Made by a program: the position numbers and the translations under genes. This document shows, one piece after another, positions 45,580 to 58,399 of a stretch of DNA of 64,000 nucleotides. A model generated the notes under the pieces. That model made no database searches. It saw only the letters and a program-made list of their open reading frames with translations, and was not told where the DNA came from. This stretch comes from Viola odorata (lineage: Eukaryota > Streptophyta > Magnoliopsida > Malpighiales > Violaceae). The DNA lies in the NCBI GenBank assembly GCA_963691705.1, contig OY829541.1:68791189-68855188 (forward strand), given 5' to 3'. How positions within the stretch are numbered: position 1 is the stretch's first letter; the number at the start of each line of letters is the position of its first letter.

Positions 45580-48500
45580 CGTAACCTAACCCTAATTCGA
45601 TTAAAATCCACAAAAATCGATTACGTTATTAATATCAATACTATATAAATAACGTAAAAAATAAGGTAATTATGGTAACTCTTCGCAAAAAATATGGTGG
45701 AGAGGAGACGCTTAGCTGCTTACCTGGAGGCTAAGATTTGGTGGGGAGATCCGTAGGGAGTAGAGGCTGGTCACTGGTGGCCGTGAGAGAAGGGATGAAA
45801 ATTTAGCCCGCCAATATGGATATCAACCTAATACCCGTAATTGTAGGTGGGTAACCCGCACATAATACCCGTAAAGTACGGATATGGATAGTGTTTATCT
45901 ATTCTAATACCCACAATATATATATAAAGGGTAATAGTAAAAAAATCCCATTTACAATTGCGAAAAACAGAAATCCCTCGGCATTTGAAAATTCTATTCA
46001 ACCTCCCTATACTTATAATCAACGACAAATGTGTAGTTCTGTTAGTTTATTAGTGTTGACCGTTGAGTTTAATTAAAAAATTCAGAAAAAACGTAAAAAT
46101 TGAAAAAAAAAAGTAAAAATCCAAAAATTGTAAAAATTGACCTGCCCCATTGTCATCCGGGAACAATACGTCTACTAGTAGTACCTTTTTCCAGTCTCTA
46201 TTTTAAATTTGGGTTTTTTTTCCATATTCTAAAATTTTGGTTTGATTATACCCGGACCGGGATAAGCGTTTCGGAATTAGGGGGTCAACCGGGGTCGATA
46301 TAAGTTTGTTACTAAACTCAAATTTGAACTAAATAGAATTTTTAAATCAATAAATTTAATTTAATTTATTAAAAAAAATACTTGATTATTAAAAAAAAAA
46401 GACCACGATCTCAATAGTAAACTAAAAATCTAAGAAAATTGTAGTAAGAGTTAACAAACAACTTAATTATTATTTTTTCTTAAAAAGGAAAGAAACTTGA
46501 CCTGGTCAACCGGATAGTCGGATTTTAACCCGGATCGCTATTTTGTTGAATTTTTTAATCCAAATGTTGTTATATAAATTAATACTTATAACATTAAAAT
46601 TGTAAATATATAAGATTTATCCTCTTTTTTATAAAAAAAAGTATATTTACTTTTTTTAAAGTAAGTTACAACATTTTATGGTAATATTTTTAATATTTAA
46701 ATTTTTTTATTGTTTAATACAAATAAACAACCTTTCACTTTCAAAAGTATGCCTTCATATAATTTTGAAATTAAATTAAATTATAACTAGAAAAAAATAT
46801 GTTGTTTTGAAGAAAAAAAAATTAAGCGCTAAAAACAACCATCCCAATAATTTTAAAATAAAGAAGCTAAAAGCGGGGTTGAACAGGCAACTAGGCTTCT
46901 TATTTTATTCTCGGATCTAACATAAATATAATAATTATTTAAAAAGAATACTATTTTCTCTTAATTTTATTGTTTTTTAATTATTCTGGAGTAAGTATCA
47001 TTTAGTTTCTGAAATGAATTTTAAAATATTATTTAACTAAAAAAAAACTTGGGCAGGCCAGCCGAAAGTTCAATGGGCCTTGACTGAGCTTGAAAAAAGC
47101 CAAGCCCATCTTTTTTCATCTATAACAGATTTTTAATTTTCCAAATAGTACCCTGTTTTTTATAAAATCTTTTACTTATCTATGCATTTGTTTACATTCA
47201 TTCAATTATCTCCGTAAATTCAAAATGTCCTATTTTTAAATTCTGAAAATCAATGAAAAAATAAAAAGTAAAAAGACGGGGAGAAAAAAATTGAGGCCCG
47301 CCGCACCACATCACTTCCCCGTACCAAAGTTGAGCAGGATCGATCCAACAACAAACCAAAAAAAGCCAAACTCACCCAATTTTCTAGATCTAAAGACTTG
47401 ATTCTTAATTCATCACCACCATCAGACATACACCTCCGTCAGTTTTGATGATGATAATAATAAGATTTGTTAGTTTCAGTGACTTGTTTTGATTCTATTG
47501 TTGTTCATTCACTTGTCTTGGAGAAGAGGAAGGAGATTGGTGGGGATTACTAGTGAATAGTGGAGGTAATGGTGGTTTGACAATGTCGATACAAGCTTTA
47601 GATATGGAGAGGAAAAAAATCAGATCCGAGAAACTGGAAAAATTGACATGAATTTTGGTGCAGGAATGTGATTGTTTGACTTGACGGCCCTCGCTTTTTT
47701 CTCCTTTTTCCTGAATTTTGGTATTGCCACGCATGAAAAAAAAATGATTTTTGGGATTAAAAAATAGAATAATTTAAATTGAGGGATTTAGTTGAGTCAA
47801 TGTGGATAAATATAAAAACAAATAAAATATTTCATAAACACAAAAGCAAAAAGAGAATTTCGTAAATGTGTGGTGTTATTTGGAAAAGATTTATAAATAC
47901 GAGGTGATTTAATTTTCCTGTGAAATATCACTTTTTTTAAATCGACTGTCAATAATTAATTTGAATTATTTTTATTCTTCAAAAGAATATATAATAATAC
48001 ATACGAAATTGTAGCATAGATATGAATTTAGTATAAAGTATAAATATGAAAATTAAACGTAACTTAAGTTTCAAGTTGGAGTACGAGGAATGCATAAAGT
48101 TATATTGGGAAAATTATCTTGAACGTTATCAGTCTCCTTATTAATGATACGGAAAAAGGGTCATCGGTAGGAGAGAGAATATAATCTTTGCTTTCTCTCA
48201 AGATTATGAAGGTCAATATATAATTTCCTGCTAAGAACATGAGTTTTCATTTCCAGTTAGGTTATTGGGCAACATGAGTTCTTCAAATTGTGAAATGACA
48301 TATTGGTGTTCATTGCTGTACTGCTCTGCTAAACTGATATACTATGAAATGACAGATTGGTTAACAGTTCACGTTTCTTGTTGCGTTTGTACCTCTCTTA
48401 ACAGTTTCCATCTCCAATGAAGCTCCGTCGTACACAACGCCGGCAACGAACTACCACCGATTCTCTGCAGAAAACTCCCATCTCTGCTCGCATTCAGTAG

Positions 48501-49955
48501 CCTTTCGCGCGGAGCAATTTACCAGTTTTATTGATCAGTTTAGAGCTTGGCTGATTTTGGGCCGTGCTAGGCTGAATTTTAAAAAATGGCAAAAGTAAAA
48601 AAGCCCATTAGGCCTTTTACTCCGGATTTCAACTTTTATTCAAAAAAGTATTATTAACCAATCACGATCTTAGTGATTGGTCTATTTACTTTTTATTTCT
48701 TATTTAAATTTTCGTTATCAATTACTCGCTACGAATTTTAAAGGTTTTTCACTTTAGCTAAAAAATATTGCTAACTAGTTGTTTTATTTATATTTAAAAA
48801 AAAATAGTTTGTGCTTTTTAATTATAATTTAAATCAATTTCTATTGACTATTGATGCCACTAGAGGTTTTTATCTTTTCGGTAAATTTCAAAATCAAACA
48901 TAATCAATTTAAAATATATTAATTTTAGAATGGCCAATTTAGAGTGAAGTAATTAATATGGTGAATAAAAATAATTAGTGAAGTGTATTTATAACGAAAA
49001 TTAATGATTATTTTGATATCTGTGATTATAGTTAAAAAAAAATTTAAAAACGGATATGGAATAATAATTTACTTTTATATCCTCAAAATTAATCTTGTTC
49101 CATTTGTTTTAATTTTTTTTTTGAAAAAATTAAATTCCTATTCCATGTCAGCTGCTGGCGTTGCCTCACATGGAATAGGAATTTAATTTTTAGCTAATTA
49201 GCTGTCATTTAATTCAATTTAATTAATTAAATAAAAGAAAAATAACTCCAAATTAGGAGTAATTAGGAGAGGGACGCGGAAGTAACTCTCAATTCCTTCT
49301 TCTTCTTCTTTTTACTTCCCCTTTTTTACCCTTTCTTTCCTGCATTCATCATAACCAAGTTTTCTCCTTCCTTCATTCCTTTTTTTTTACCATTTCTCAA
49401 ATTTGGAAGAATAAATAAATAAATTTTACTCCTAAATCAAGAATACAAAACAAGAAAACCTAAGGTGGGACCCTATCATCTCGTTCGATACGGTAAAAGA
49501 AAAGAAATTTAAGGTTAACGGAGTGGGCCTTTAGTGCCCTTTTCCTGCAGTGTGCCAAGAGAGGTAGGCATGTGCTTATTATTATTTTTCAGGTTTAATA
49601 ATGCTAATATTTTAATCAGATTTTTGCTAATTACATTTTGCACGCTTAATTGAACATACAAGCAAACAAACCCAATGTTTTTTGTTTTCATGATGGAATT
49701 TATAATTTTTGATTGCTACTAGCTAGGTTTTGAATAACATCCTAATTAGAGCAATAGGGTATATTCTTTTGATACTTGTAAGATGTTATTTCTTTGTCAC
49801 GATTTTATTTTGATTATTTATGTTGGAACTGGATTGTTGTAATTAATATTTTGGGTTTGGATTGCATGGGATTTTGTAGGGCTTATTCTGGGAATTTGGT
49901 TTCTTGGCCCTGCAAGGATTACATATTTTGATTTGGTTTGTGGGTTTTTTGATCA
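45580..49955. other. Divergent intergenic region between the RS-protein and NIPA genes
   Basis: No gene is supported. 45580-45800 is the probable leader of the RS-protein gene. Near 45795-45900 a GGGATGAAAATT start and ACCCGTA/TACGGATATGGATA motifs resemble hAT-derived repeat DNA, without a matching second end. The perfect hairpin is at 49125-49191. From 49280 a CT-rich tract (CTTCTTCTTC) probably marks the NIPA transcription start, with a possible leader intron from GTAGGC (about 49563) to TTTTGTAG (about 49878). Confidence 0.4.
49125..49191. repeat. Perfect inverted repeat, 24-bp arms, 19-nt loop
   Basis: Arms at 49125-49148 and 49168-49191 are exact reverse complements (each containing TTAAATTCCTATTCCATGT or its complement). 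The 19-nt loop reads CAGCTGCTGGCGTTGCCTC. The surroundings are AT-rich and outside any ORF of note. It may be a compact hairpin RNA source, a tiny MITE relic or part of a larger foldback element. Confidence 0.9.
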
Positions 49956-52245
49956 ATGGCGATATCACTTGACAACGTTCATGGACTTATATTGGCCGTT
50001 TCTTCAAGCATTTTTATTGGGTCTAGCTTTATTGTCAAGAAGAAAGGACTTATAAAGTCAGGAAATAATGGAACCAGAGCAGGTACCTGAGAAAAATGTA
50101 AAATTTTCCTCATCTTTTGGTTAAAGATGTAAGCTTTTTGTAATGGTTCGTTTTGTTGTGCAAATAAATGATGTTAGGTGTGGGAGGACATGACTATTTG
50201 AGAGAACCGATGTGGTGGGTTGGGATGATTTCTAGTAAGTTTATCATTTCTCATTCTTTCTTTCTTTCTTTTCTTTTTTTGAGATATTGGTAAATATATG
50301 TGGACATTAAAAAAAGGCTGAACTTGCATTATTATTGTGTATGAAGATAGGTTTTTATGTGTGTGATTCACAAATCATTAGGAAGATAGGAGAAGATGAT
50401 GTGTATTTTTGGGGTTAGCGATTCTTTAACTGTTAAACCCGTAAGTTAGATGCTTTTTCTGGTACTTCAATGGAGATTCGGAGCAAGAAGGGGAGAGTCT
50501 CCTGAATTAATCTGAAATGAAGATTGTTGGGTCTGATTAGGGTCATAAACTAGTCTTCTGCAACTTGCATACCGCGACCGGTAGGGAATTGATACGTAGA
50601 ATTACTTACCATCACCACATGTTAATGTTTTAGATATCTGCTGGCACACATTACTCTCTAATTTGGAATTGGATGCATTTTTTATTGATGTATGATGTCT
50701 ATGGAGATGTTTGATTTTGTGGGGCTTAATGTTTATAGCATAGTTTGATTGGAGTTTTAAAATAAATATATACTGATTATTTTGTGTCTTTTACAGTGAT
50801 TGTAGGGGAGATAGCTAATTTTGCAGCTTATGCATTTGCTCCTGCCATTCTTGTAACTCCCTTGGGAGCTTTAAGTATCATCGTCAGGTATCGTATAGTT
50901 TCCAAGGAGATGGATGTATATGCTTGAATCTTGACATAAACATATGTAGATCGATGGAGGATATCGGTGGATGGATTCCATCTTCTAATTAGAACTTAAT
51001 TTTTCAGTGCAGTATTAGCACACTTCATTTTGAATGAGAAATTGCACGTCTTTGGTGTTCTTGGTTGCATTCTCTGCGTAGTGGGATCGACAAGTATTGT
51101 TTTGCATGCTCCACATGACAAGCAAATCGAATCCGTGAAAGAAATATGGTCGCTTGCTACCGCGCCAGGTAACTGAGAAGTTGCTTGCATTTCACAGGAT
51201 TTCACAAGTTGTTCATGGAATGAAATATACCAGTTATAATTTCCATTTTATACCTGCTGCTTTAAGAAACTTTGATTTGTTCCTTACAGCGTTCCTCGTC
51301 TATGCCAGCATTGTTGTTGTGTTGGTGGGTGTCCTAATGTATTACGCTCCGCGATATGGGCAAACCCATTTGGTAGTTTACGTTGGAATCTGCTCTCTCA
51401 TGGGCTCGCTAACGGTCTGTTTCGTTATCTTTAAAGTTGTATCAGTTAGAAAAACTTTCTTCTCATTCATTAATCAAACTTCTATATTTATCTGCAGGTT
51501 ATGAGTGTGAAAGCTCTAGCAATTGCTCTAAAGCTGACATTTTCAGGAATGAATCAGTTTATCTACTTCCAGACTTGGCTCTTCACTATAATTGTTGTTT
51601 GCTGCTGTCTTCTGCAGATTAACTACTTGAACAAGGTAAAGTTTTAGCGTAATATCCCCGTGCTGATATAAACTCTACCGATTGCTGTCAATCCTTTTGT
51701 TAGCAATCATCTAACTATCTTTTCCCCTAACAATATCATTCTCGAGTTTGCGTGTGATCTGTTTCGCGTAAAAACAAATCAAGAATGAGATTTCAGCTCT
51801 TGTTCTGACCAGTGGAGTGGTCATTTCAGGCACTGGATACCTTCAACACAGCTGTTATATCCCCTGTCTACTATGTCATGTTTACCAGCTTCACAATCCT
51901 AGCCAGCATGATCATGTTTAAGGTAAATACTAAATAGTCTCTATAGTGCGCTTTCCTTTTCTTCTTTGTCTTCTTCAACCACATTTCGTTCTTTTTTGTG
52001 TTCCTTACTTTCTGTCTTCTGTGGGGGGTTGACAAATACAGAACTGGGATAATCAAAATGGATCACAGATGGTAAGCGAAGCGTGCGGTTTCATTACGAT
52101 CCTTGGTGGAACCTTTCTCCTTCACAGAACAAAAGACATGGGCAACGATGCTCCTGCTGATCCAACTCGATTTACCGAGCTTGTCAACAGAAGCCACTCT
52201 TCAAGACAGGATTCGAGTGGAAGACGAACTTCTGTAGAGGGTTAG
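49956..52245 (+). CDS. NIPA-like magnesium transporter (DUF803 family)
   Basis: Multi-spanning membrane protein of the NIPA family, proposed to transport Mg2+ and/or act in endomembranes (ENOR3-like in plants). Eight exons, phases consistent: 49956-50082, 50178-50234, 50797-50887, 51008-51168, 51290-51414, 51498-51635, 51830-51922, 52042-52245, giving 331 residues. Family hallmarks: [20 protein letters not shown] and KKKGLIKSG at the N-terminus, [29 protein letters not shown] with [19 protein letters not shown] next, [37 protein letters not shown], and [17 protein letters not shown]. About nine hydrophobic segments with short loops; hydrophilic Ser/Arg-rich tail. The start ATG precedes the first membrane segment. 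No disruption. Transport activity is inferred from family only. Confidence 0.95.
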
Positions 52246-55229
52246 AGCAGCAGCAGCAGGGGCTGTGTAAAATCTTTGAGTTGCATACACATACATTGCC
52301 AATAGTTCCATCGATTAAGATGTGAAATGATTCTTCGTAGAAAGAATTTGTAATTGGCAAATAGGAAGAAAGCATGTGATGAATTGTGGACATACAAAAA
52401 CAGGAGAACCAAAAGGGAAGAAAGAACTATGATTAGGGATGATTCTGTTCTCTGTGGTTTTGTTTCTTAAACATTGGCTGATTAATCAGTGACTGAGCAT
52501 TGTTTGGAAGCTTGTTTTAGAAGTATTAACACATGGTTAGGGAAAATGTACATTGATTTTCGAAATTTGAGTTTCAAGAATTCAAATGAACAATCAACTT
52601 TAGCAACAAGTAAGAATGAATGCGTATAGACTAATCGCCTGCTCGCAGCGCATCTTATCTCTTTGACAAAGTGTTTGCTGGATGAATGATTGCATGATAC
52701 TAATGGTAGTATAGATAGTTTCTGCAAAGAGTATCCTTTGGTCAAATTTGTGAAATGGAATGTCACTCTTGTTTATGTTATGCTAAATTTTAAATTCGAC
52801 CATTATGAATAAAAAAAAGAATATTTATAGTTGGAAAGCTCCCATGTTTAGAGCCCGGTAATATTTCAAATTTAAAATAGTCACAACTGAATGTAATTAC
52901 CACTACGTTCAAGTCCCCGTGTTTAGTGCCTTTCTTAGTTCTTACTGCTTTTGATTATTAGATAGGAAACTTATGTTACTAATTTGAGTTTTGAACAGAA
53001 TCATGGATTTGCTCTGGTCTCTGCTCTGATTGGATTGGAGTTGCTTTCTTGTCTATGGGCCTAGACATGGATTAATAGGGAGGAGCACGAAGCTGAATAA
53101 TAAGAGGCCCATAAGCCCAACTTGCATGACGCAAACAGCAAAGATTTACCCCGCAAAAAAGGGAACTATCTTTCCACACCACACGTTTTCCTTAAAAGGC
53201 GTGTGTAAGTAGTGAAAGAAAAGGATGATTCACTTGAAAAGAGTAAGTATTTCGTATGCTAGTGATATTTTCAACAAAATACGAGCAAGTAGATTATTTT
53301 ATGTTCGAATCGCTCAATCATATTTTTATTTATGCTATACGTTTGAGTTTCTGATTAGTATTATTTTATATTCGAGTCTCCCAATATTTTTATTTTAAAA
53401 AAATTACTAGAGTCAAAATGAATAGCCAAAAGAGGAAACTTTTTTAAAAAAAAAGAAGAAGCTTGAGTCAAATTTCAATTGCCAAAAGGAGAAACTTTTT
53501 GTATTTTTTAACAAAACAGAAGGGAATAAAAGCTGTGATAAAAAATCCATCCATTAGATAGTATATTATATAGTGACAGATGAATGGGATGTGGGGGAGA
53601 GGAGATAAGGTGGTATAACAATGCAAATGTTGATAATGCAAAGTAAAAGAAAATAGCAATCCAACAGCAAGATCTTTCCCTCCTGGATTCTTTTTATCCA
53701 ATCGAACCTCTTCTTGCAGAGAACATGTTTCTTTTTCCATTTCATGTCTTGTAGATAATTATCTTTATTAATGTTATAATATTAATGCAGAGAGAGAGAG
53801 AGAGGAATATGATGATTGATGAAACATGATCAGCGAGGCACTTCTCGTCATCAATATATAGGACAGTATTGCTTTGAATTGAAATAATTCAGACTGCGCA
53901 AGAGAGTGTTTTGTGTGTTTTCTATTGGTGTTGCAGAAAACAGAGCAGGCAACACCCACCAAAAAAATTATACAAGTTTTTCTATGTCATCCCCTCTGCA
54001 AAGCACAACTGTCCTATTGATGACTTAAACCCCATCTCATGTTTTGCATTCTTTTATACCATTATATTGATCCCAAAATTAACAAATACAAATTAATGAA
54101 AATGGTGAATTTATCGAGTTTGAATAAGTTGAGGTTTAGTAGGTCCTCCACACAACTTAAACCTTGTGAAAAAAGTTTTTATGCATGCTAATCATTCATC
54201 AATCTTCCCATCCTTGACTATATTATTGATATTTCTATTCAGATACTTGAGATTTATAATTCATATGGATTGAAATTGAAAACACCCAAGGTAGAGCTAG
54301 GACCCTGTATGTATATATTATTACATCCTTCTTCCTTAATTAATCATTGTGTATGAAACTGTACATCGTATCTACAGTGCAAGAAATTACTGGAAAAAAA
54401 CAACAAAAAGAAAGACGTACCAAATTAAACCGTTGTCGTTTTCGATTGGGCCTAACTGTTTAACACTCCTCCTCCGTCCGTGGACCCCGCTATGTCTCCC
54501 TATCGACGTCTACAGCAGTACCATTATGTGCTTCCTCCGATGTCAGGCCCACCTCCTTCGGCCCACTTGCCGGAATCCAGATTTTTTTTTATTATAAAAG
54601 GGTTTTTTTCTTTAACATTAAATTAAAATGATGACGAGAGTTTTTTTAATAAAAAAATATACCTTCTGGAAACAAAAATAGAAGAAAACATTGCCTGAAG
54701 CAATAAGCAAGTAGAGCTGATCCTGCCAAAAATGCTGGTTTTCTCCCCTAGTAATAAGTAACTTCCTAAAGGGGGGAAATTTTTCTAGTGCATGAAGAAT
54801 GTGAGAATTTTGTCTCCATTTTATGATTGCATCAGTGATATTAGTCGTATTCATATATGAGACAAATGTCGTATTTTTTTTTTTAAAAAGAAAATTATTT
54901 CTGTATCATACTAGACAATTCGAAAGTATAAAAAATCAGAATAATTTTGTGAGTTGTTGTGAGGTTCCCCTAACAAAACAAAATTCACGTTAAAACTACT
55001 CGAAAAAAATCTCTCCTAAAAAAGATTCCATTACCACAGGAGTATCATATTTCTTTTTACCAAAAATACCCCACAAATTATATTATTATATAGTAATACA
55101 TATTACAATATTTTTATACTATTATACATTATTATAATTACTATTATTATATGATTTACAAATATGACATGTCATTATATAATATTAGAATATTTTATTT
55201 ATTATAAATAAATATACATGATTATAAAG

Positions 55230-55900
55230 GGAGCTTTTATTTCCACACCCAATTAGTTTATTTCCACACTAAAATAGTAAAAAAGAAGTTATCTTATTAT
55301 ATTCCCATATCTTCTCAATTTCTCTTAGATATGATCATTTTTGTATCTGTTACAATTTATTTTTGGGATGAACCACTTTTATTTTTCTTTTCTTTCATTG
55401 TTAAACAATTATGAGAAAATATCTATTTGATATCCATTTAAAAAATATATATATAAAATTAAGAAAAATCTGATAACATAGTAAAAATATTTTTAACAAA
55501 TATAGGAAATTAAGAAAAATCCAATAAAATAGGAAAAATCTAATAATTCTATATTTTTTTAAATATATTTCCAAGAATAAAATATGTATAACACACTATA
55601 TTTCCAAGAATAAAATATGTGTAACCGAATAGAAGTTGGTTGTCAATTTATTAAGGATCAAAACTTAGGGGTAAATTTTAGACGGGATTTTTTTTTTGCA
55701 TATCAAATAATTGTTTAAGAAGGAAATAAAAAAGAAAAACAGAGTGGGTGATCCCAAAATTAAATTGTAACAGATACAAGTTATTATATGAAGAGAATTT
55801 GATAAGAGAAATTGAGAAAATAAGAGAATATAATAAGATAATTTCTTTTTAACTACTATGGTGTGAAAATAAACTAATTGGGTGTGGAAATAAAAGTTCC
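55230..55900. mobile_element. Foldback DNA transposon relic with long terminal inverted repeats
   Basis: Left end GGAGCTTTTATTTCCACACC and right end (reverse complement) GGAACTTTTATTTCCACACC. Inverted similarity continues for about 150 bp per side (CCAATTAGTTTATTTCCACAC, TCTTATTATATTC, GTATCTGTTACAATTTA, TTTTGGGAT blocks). Flanked by TTATAAAG (55222-55229) and TTATAAAA (55901-55908), an imperfect 8-bp target duplication. A duplicated CACACTATATTTCCAAGAATAAAATATGT-like internal motif lies near 55570-55620. No transposase ORF. hAT or Mutator-type origin cannot be decided. Confidence 0.78.
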
Positions 55901-58313
55901 TTATAAAATATTCTAATAACGTAAATATATAATATATTAGAAAATAATGATGTATTATTATGTAAAAATATATTATTATATAATAATTATGTTGTTAATT
56001 ATATTATTATTTATTAATATCACGTACACTCTTACATAAATATAATGTCTAATTATAAGTGATGATTATGTCATAACAATATAGTTCATTTTTTTTCCAA
56101 AAAATCCTAAAATAGTATATATTTTGAAGGTAATCATTCTCCTTTTCTTTTTACCTAGTTGAGGAAAATGTCATTCTAAATTTTTAAGATTTTCTAGTTC
56201 TATGCCCAAGGATTCTTAGAAATTTAGGATTAACTTAACAAGAGAATTTTAAATTATCTTAGACGATCAAGTCGGACCATAGTGTGTAATATAACCAGTA
56301 GTGTTTTAGTAAATCGAAATTTTGATTTTCTTTTACCGTCCAGTAACTCGATCACCATATTGAATGTTGACTAATCTAAACTCGAGCTGGGCAGGACCTT
56401 AAAGGCTAATAAAGCTCTCTCTCACAAATCTTAATATAATTATTTACCAATGGATCGAATCTAAAACATCTAGTTAAACTAAAATAACTTTACGTCATTT
56501 GATCTCGTATTTGTGGTTAATTTTTGACACCTTTGTACCAAAAACAGTAAAAATATATTGACACAAAGGTCAATCGTAATTAAACTCCGGTTAGGCGATT
56601 TTCCTTTCCAGCACATGAGAGAAAGGCGTTGGAGCAGGCAGAGGAACCTGATCCATCTCGAGAAGCGTTCCCGTTTTTCAATGACCGTGACTCAACGGGT
56701 TAATTTTGGGGCAGCACATGAAGATAAATGCAACATGTTGAATAAAACAGGAGTCATGTCCACTGGTCTATCGCCACGTGGCCCATACCACCAACAAGAT
56801 TGATCCAACGGCACAGGTTCGTCACCGCCAACCAGGAAAATATAAGAAAGTTAGTAGGGAGGAGGATCTCATTAAAAGAGGTCTGTTGAGATTTCTGACT
56901 CCCGTCATGTGAGTGGGGTTTTTCCTTTTATTATTTTAAAGAAAAAAAGTTAAATTTTAAGGCAAAGTTATTTACTGGTGGGAAAGACCCAACAACTCCA
57001 CTCGACCCGACCCCAAATCAACAATTCCCAAATCTATCTAATATATACATATACTGCTGTATTATACTTGCAATATATAATCATTCTTCATCATTCTTGC
57101 ACACCATAAAATGCACTTATTATAACCTCTAGAAGCAAAACATTTGGTAGGTCTATTTTGAAAACTTACAATTCGATAAATTATTTTATCTTATATTTTG
57201 ATGTACGTAATTTAAGTAAAAAGTTACCAATTTGATTATTATATATATGAACTAATAATATTTTAATTTTTAATTATTTTTTTGCTTGTGGTGTTAGTTA
57301 TGTGATATTACAGATTACACAACCTTGCATTACAAAAGAGAAGATTTAAAACTAAAAAAGATTTATGGTCATGGTTTTTAAGTTCTATGTATAAGAATGT
57401 TGCTTTGTAGTGAGCCTATCAAAAGTTCAACCGAGCTAGTTTTCAAGCGACTGATTGAGCTTGCAATTAAAATGTACATGTTGGTTCAATTGGTCAACCA
57501 TAGTTTAGGTTAGTTCATTCAACAAATTAGTAAAACCAAAAAAATGCCCGCGGCATGCGGCATGAGAGTATCAAAGACAAAAAAAAAAAAAAACCAATCC
57601 AACAAATTATTCATGTCATTTCGTATCTATATGAATGATCCAAGTAATAAGACTATTGCATACATGTGATGGAAACTCTTTTACTTATAATTATATTGAT
57701 CCGACGATCCATATAAATACGTCTAAATGCAACCTATATAATTTTTTATATCAGGCCCATCAAAGTCAATATTGTGAATTGTTTCTCTAGATGAAGTAAT
57801 TAAACGAGAAAGACGGGAACAAAAACATATATAGCCAGAAATATTAAAGGCAATAACAAAAGCTCACGTTCATAACCCTTTTTTCTTCTCAGGAAAAAAA
57901 AATTAAAATACTTTTTTTCTACATTATAGCTGTGTTTTTTTTAACCTGACTAATATTAACTTTTAGAATGTATAATTTTTTTTTGAAGCCATTAAGAATA
58001 AGAGTAAGTGGTATCAGCTTCTCTAAAATTTGAACCCAAAATTTTAAGGAATACCAATCACTCGTCACGCACCGGTTTATAAATTAAAATAATGAGACCC
58101 ACTTGTTATATAAAGTCTTGCAAACTGGGTGTGTTTGGTAGTCTATTCCCAATTATAAACAAAAAAAAAAATTTGTCTATGTATTCTTTTTCACATCCAT
58201 TTCTCTCCTCTCCATACTCTTAACACACACACACTCAAATTTCTTCCCCTTCCACTGCAACTTCTGATAAAACTCCTAGTCCACTCCCTCTTCCCCCATC
58301 CCTCCTCTAACCC

Positions 58314-58321
58314 TTTAAATA
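58314..58321 (+). promoter_or_regulatory. Candidate TATA box of the bHLH gene
   Basis: TTTAAATA in the context AACCCTTTAAATACCCTCC, 79-86 bp before the ATG at 58400 and preceded by a C/T-rich tract. The distance and context are ordinary for a short plant leader. Confidence 0.35.
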
Positions 58322-58399
58322 CCCTCCCCTACTTCTTTTAGCGATACTTGTGGTTTTTAAAAGAAAAGAAAAGAAACTGATACCACCCTAAACACTACC

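Larger units (their letters stand above)
52246..58399. other. Intergenic stretch between the NIPA and bHLH genes
   Basis: The first 200-300 bases are the NIPA 3' UTR. The rest is AT-rich with an (AG)8 run near 53789-53804 and the foldback element at 55230-55900. A more GC-balanced patch at about 56575-56830 holds an 81-codon frame (56558-56803) with no recognisable domain. I saw no tRNA. The last few hundred bases are the bHLH promoter and C-rich leader. Confidence 0.45.

Noticed and set aside
45790..45930. GGGATGAAAATT ... ACCCGTA repeats as a complete hAT element
   Set aside because: One end only. No right terminus or 8-bp target duplication could be found.
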